DNA of 64,000 nucleotides from Vibrio sp. 16. GTDB taxonomy: Bacteria; Pseudomonadota; Gammaproteobacteria; Enterobacterales; Vibrionaceae. The notes beneath the pieces were generated by a model. The model was not told where the DNA came from. It searched no databases and saw only the letters and a list, made by a program, of their open reading frames with translations. The first letter of the stretch is position 1; every line of letters starts with the position of its first letter. Where the stretch lies: the NCBI RefSeq assembly GCF_963681195.1, contig NZ_OY808997.1:1922001-1986000 (forward strand), read 5' to 3'. The translations under genes and the position numbers were made by a program. This document shows positions 62,915-64,000 of this stretch, one piece after another.

Positions 62915-63036
62915 AGACTGCTGTCCTTGTGTCTAGACGCTAGGCTACAAATTTATAGTTTATATTTATGCTTACAAGTATAACAATAACCAACGAAAGT
63001 GTGATAAAGCAATTACTAAAATAAAACATCACCGAT

Positions 63037-63060
63037 AAAAAAAGCGACCTAAGGTCGCTT
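63037..63060 (-). terminator. Terminator at the end of acpS
   Basis: On the minus strand AGCGACC and GGTCGCT pair around TTA and are followed by a run of Ts; the stem overlaps the acpS stop codon. Confidence 0.85.
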
Positions 63061-63439
63061 ATTGCTCAAAAATTACAGTGGCGACTGCGTAATGTCGTTC
63101 ATCCGATATCGATAAATGAATGTGCCGCACGCCTTTCGTCTTCGCCAGCTCCGCAGCTTTGTCACTCAAGGTGAGAATAGGAGCACCATGCTGGTCATTG
63201 GTGACATTGAAGTCATGGAACGTCACACCCATGGCAATACCCGTCCCCAAGGCTTTTGACGCCGCCTCTTTGGCTGCAAAGCGCTTGGCCAAAAAACGAC
63301 CTTGCTGCTTGAGACTTTTGAATCGCTCAAATTCAGTGTCGGTCAAGATCCGTCTGGCAAATGGCTCACCTGAGCGAGCGAGTGCTTTCTCAACTCGCTC
63401 GATCTCCGCAATATCAGTCCCTAAACCTACAATGGCCAT
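63059..63439 (-). CDS. acpS: Holo-[acyl-carrier-protein] synthase
   Basis: AcpS attaches the phosphopantetheine arm to ACP. The 126-residue protein has the two family signatures: [13 protein letters not shown] with the metal-binding Asp at residue 9, and [17 protein letters not shown] with the catalytic Glu near residue 58. It starts 3 bases after pdxJ, the conserved pdxJ-acpS pairing, and ends the operon at a terminator. Confidence 0.97.
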   Translation of the reverse strand: MAIVGLGTDIAEIERVEKALARSGEPFARRILTDTEFERFKSLKQQGRFLAKRFAAKEAASKALGTGIAMGVTFHDFNVTNDQHGAPILTLSDKAAELAKTKGVRHIHLSISDERHYAVATVIFEQ

Positions 63440-63442
63440 GGC

Positions 63443-64000
63443 TTATTTACGTGCTAAAACCATTTGCGCTTTCATATCGGCGACCGCTTTGTGCAAACCG
63501 TCAAACGCCGCACGCCCAATAATAGAGTGACCGATGTTAAGTTCATAGATTTCAGGGATTGCCGCAATGGCTGCAACATTATGGTAAGTCAAACCGTGGC
63601 CAGCATTTACCGTGATACCAAGGTCTGCAGCATAGCTAGCACCTGCTGCAATCTTCTTCAACTCGTCTTGCTGATCTTCTTCCGTTTCTGCGTCTGCGTA
63701 GTGGCCAGTATGCAACTCAATAAATGGCGCGCCACATGCTTTCGCCGCATCAATCTGTTCACGGTCTGCATCAATGAACAACGACACCTTAATACCTGCT
63801 TCAGATAACTTTTGGGTTGCTGCTTTGACTTTTTCTAGCTGACCAACGACATCTAGGCCACCTTCCGTCGTTAACTCTTCACGCTTTTCCGGTACTAAGC
63901 ATACGTACTCTGGTTGTGTGTTCAGCGCAATCTCAACCATTTCATCCGTGACCGCCATCTCCAAGTTCATACGCGTCTGGATTGTTTCACGTAAAATGCG
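63443..64000 (-). CDS. pdxJ: Pyridoxine 5'-phosphate synthase, 5' truncated by window edge
   Basis: PdxJ condenses deoxyxylulose 5-phosphate with 1-amino-acetone-3-phosphate to pyridoxine 5'-phosphate. The frame stays open to the last base ([21 protein letters not shown]), so the start codon lies beyond the window; about 185 residues are present of roughly 240. Visible marks are [17 protein letters not shown], the TIM-barrel segment [11 protein letters not shown] with the catalytic His, and [17 protein letters not shown]. Confidence 0.97.
   Translation of the reverse strand, partial: RILRETIQTRMNLEMAVTDEMVEIALNTQPEYVCLVPEKREELTTEGGLDVVGQLEKVKAATQKLSEAGIKVSLFIDADREQIDAAKACGAPFIELHTGHYADAETEEDQQDELKKIAAGASYAADLGITVNAGHGLTYHNVAAIAAIPEIYELNIGHSIIGRAAFDGLHKAVADMKAQMVLARK

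Overview
The window is a gene-dense stretch of about 46% GC from a gamma-proteobacterial chromosome. The protein sequences, gene neighbourhoods and AT-rich intergenic terminators point to a Vibrio species, most likely chromosome 1. The sequence alone does not fix the species. No insertion sequence, prophage, integron or CRISPR array is visible. Both ends cut genes: gltB on the left and pdxJ on the right.

Layout. 1-4.5 kb: 3' part of gltB, gltD and a DUF1499 lipoprotein. 4.5-11.6 kb (minus strand): the translation/transcription operon secG, tRNA-Leu(GAG), tRNA-fMet, rimP, nusA, infB, rbfA, truB. 11.8-17.1 kb: the O2-independent ubiquinone genes ubiT and ubiUV, with yhbS and a two-PAS GGDEF-EAL protein (probably rocS). 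17.1-18.9 kb: a MATE exporter and its MarR regulator, each preceded by the same palindromic operator. 19-22.8 kb: nlpI, pnp, rpsO. 23-26.2 kb: mtnN, a CbiB-like protein, btuF and a TRIC-type membrane protein. 26.2-31.2 kb: thrABC with a complete thrL attenuator. 31.4-33.9 kb: a small beta-barrel-like protein, an RraA homologue, a DUF3293 protein and arcA. 34-42.1 kb: hldE, glnE, a short chemoreceptor, a voltage-sensor-type potassium channel and a CYTH/CHAD triphosphatase. 42.3-45.2 kb: a PhoU-like protein, a PiT phosphate transporter and a YgiM-type SH3 protein. 45.2-48.9 kb: exeBA and cca. 49-57 kb: a broken eno 3'-end remnant, eno, pyrG, mazG, relA, rlmD. 57-60 kb: barA/varS. 60-62.9 kb: an operon of an outer-membrane barrel, a PstS-like periplasmic protein and a membrane diguanylate cyclase. 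63-64 kb: acpS and pdxJ.

How the genes work together. Much of the window is core growth machinery: translation initiation, RNA decay, the stringent response, glycolysis, CTP supply and threonine and glutamate synthesis. It is interleaved with respiratory/anaerobic functions (arcA with a perfect FNR-type box upstream, ubiTUV) and c-di-GMP/carbon-storage signalling (GGDEF-EAL protein, BarA, membrane cyclase).

The most notable observations are: (1) the blocks [truB...secG] and [yhbS...rpsO] are present in an order that is a circular permutation of the E. coli order; (2) a frameshifted second copy of the eno 3' end lies just downstream of eno; (3) the barrel / PstS-like / cyclase operon looks like an envelope-sensing module with unknown ligand; (4) the phoU-like/pit intercistronic region can form two mutually exclusive RNA structures, one of them terminator-like; (5) a near-consensus CRP site abuts the pyrG promoter.
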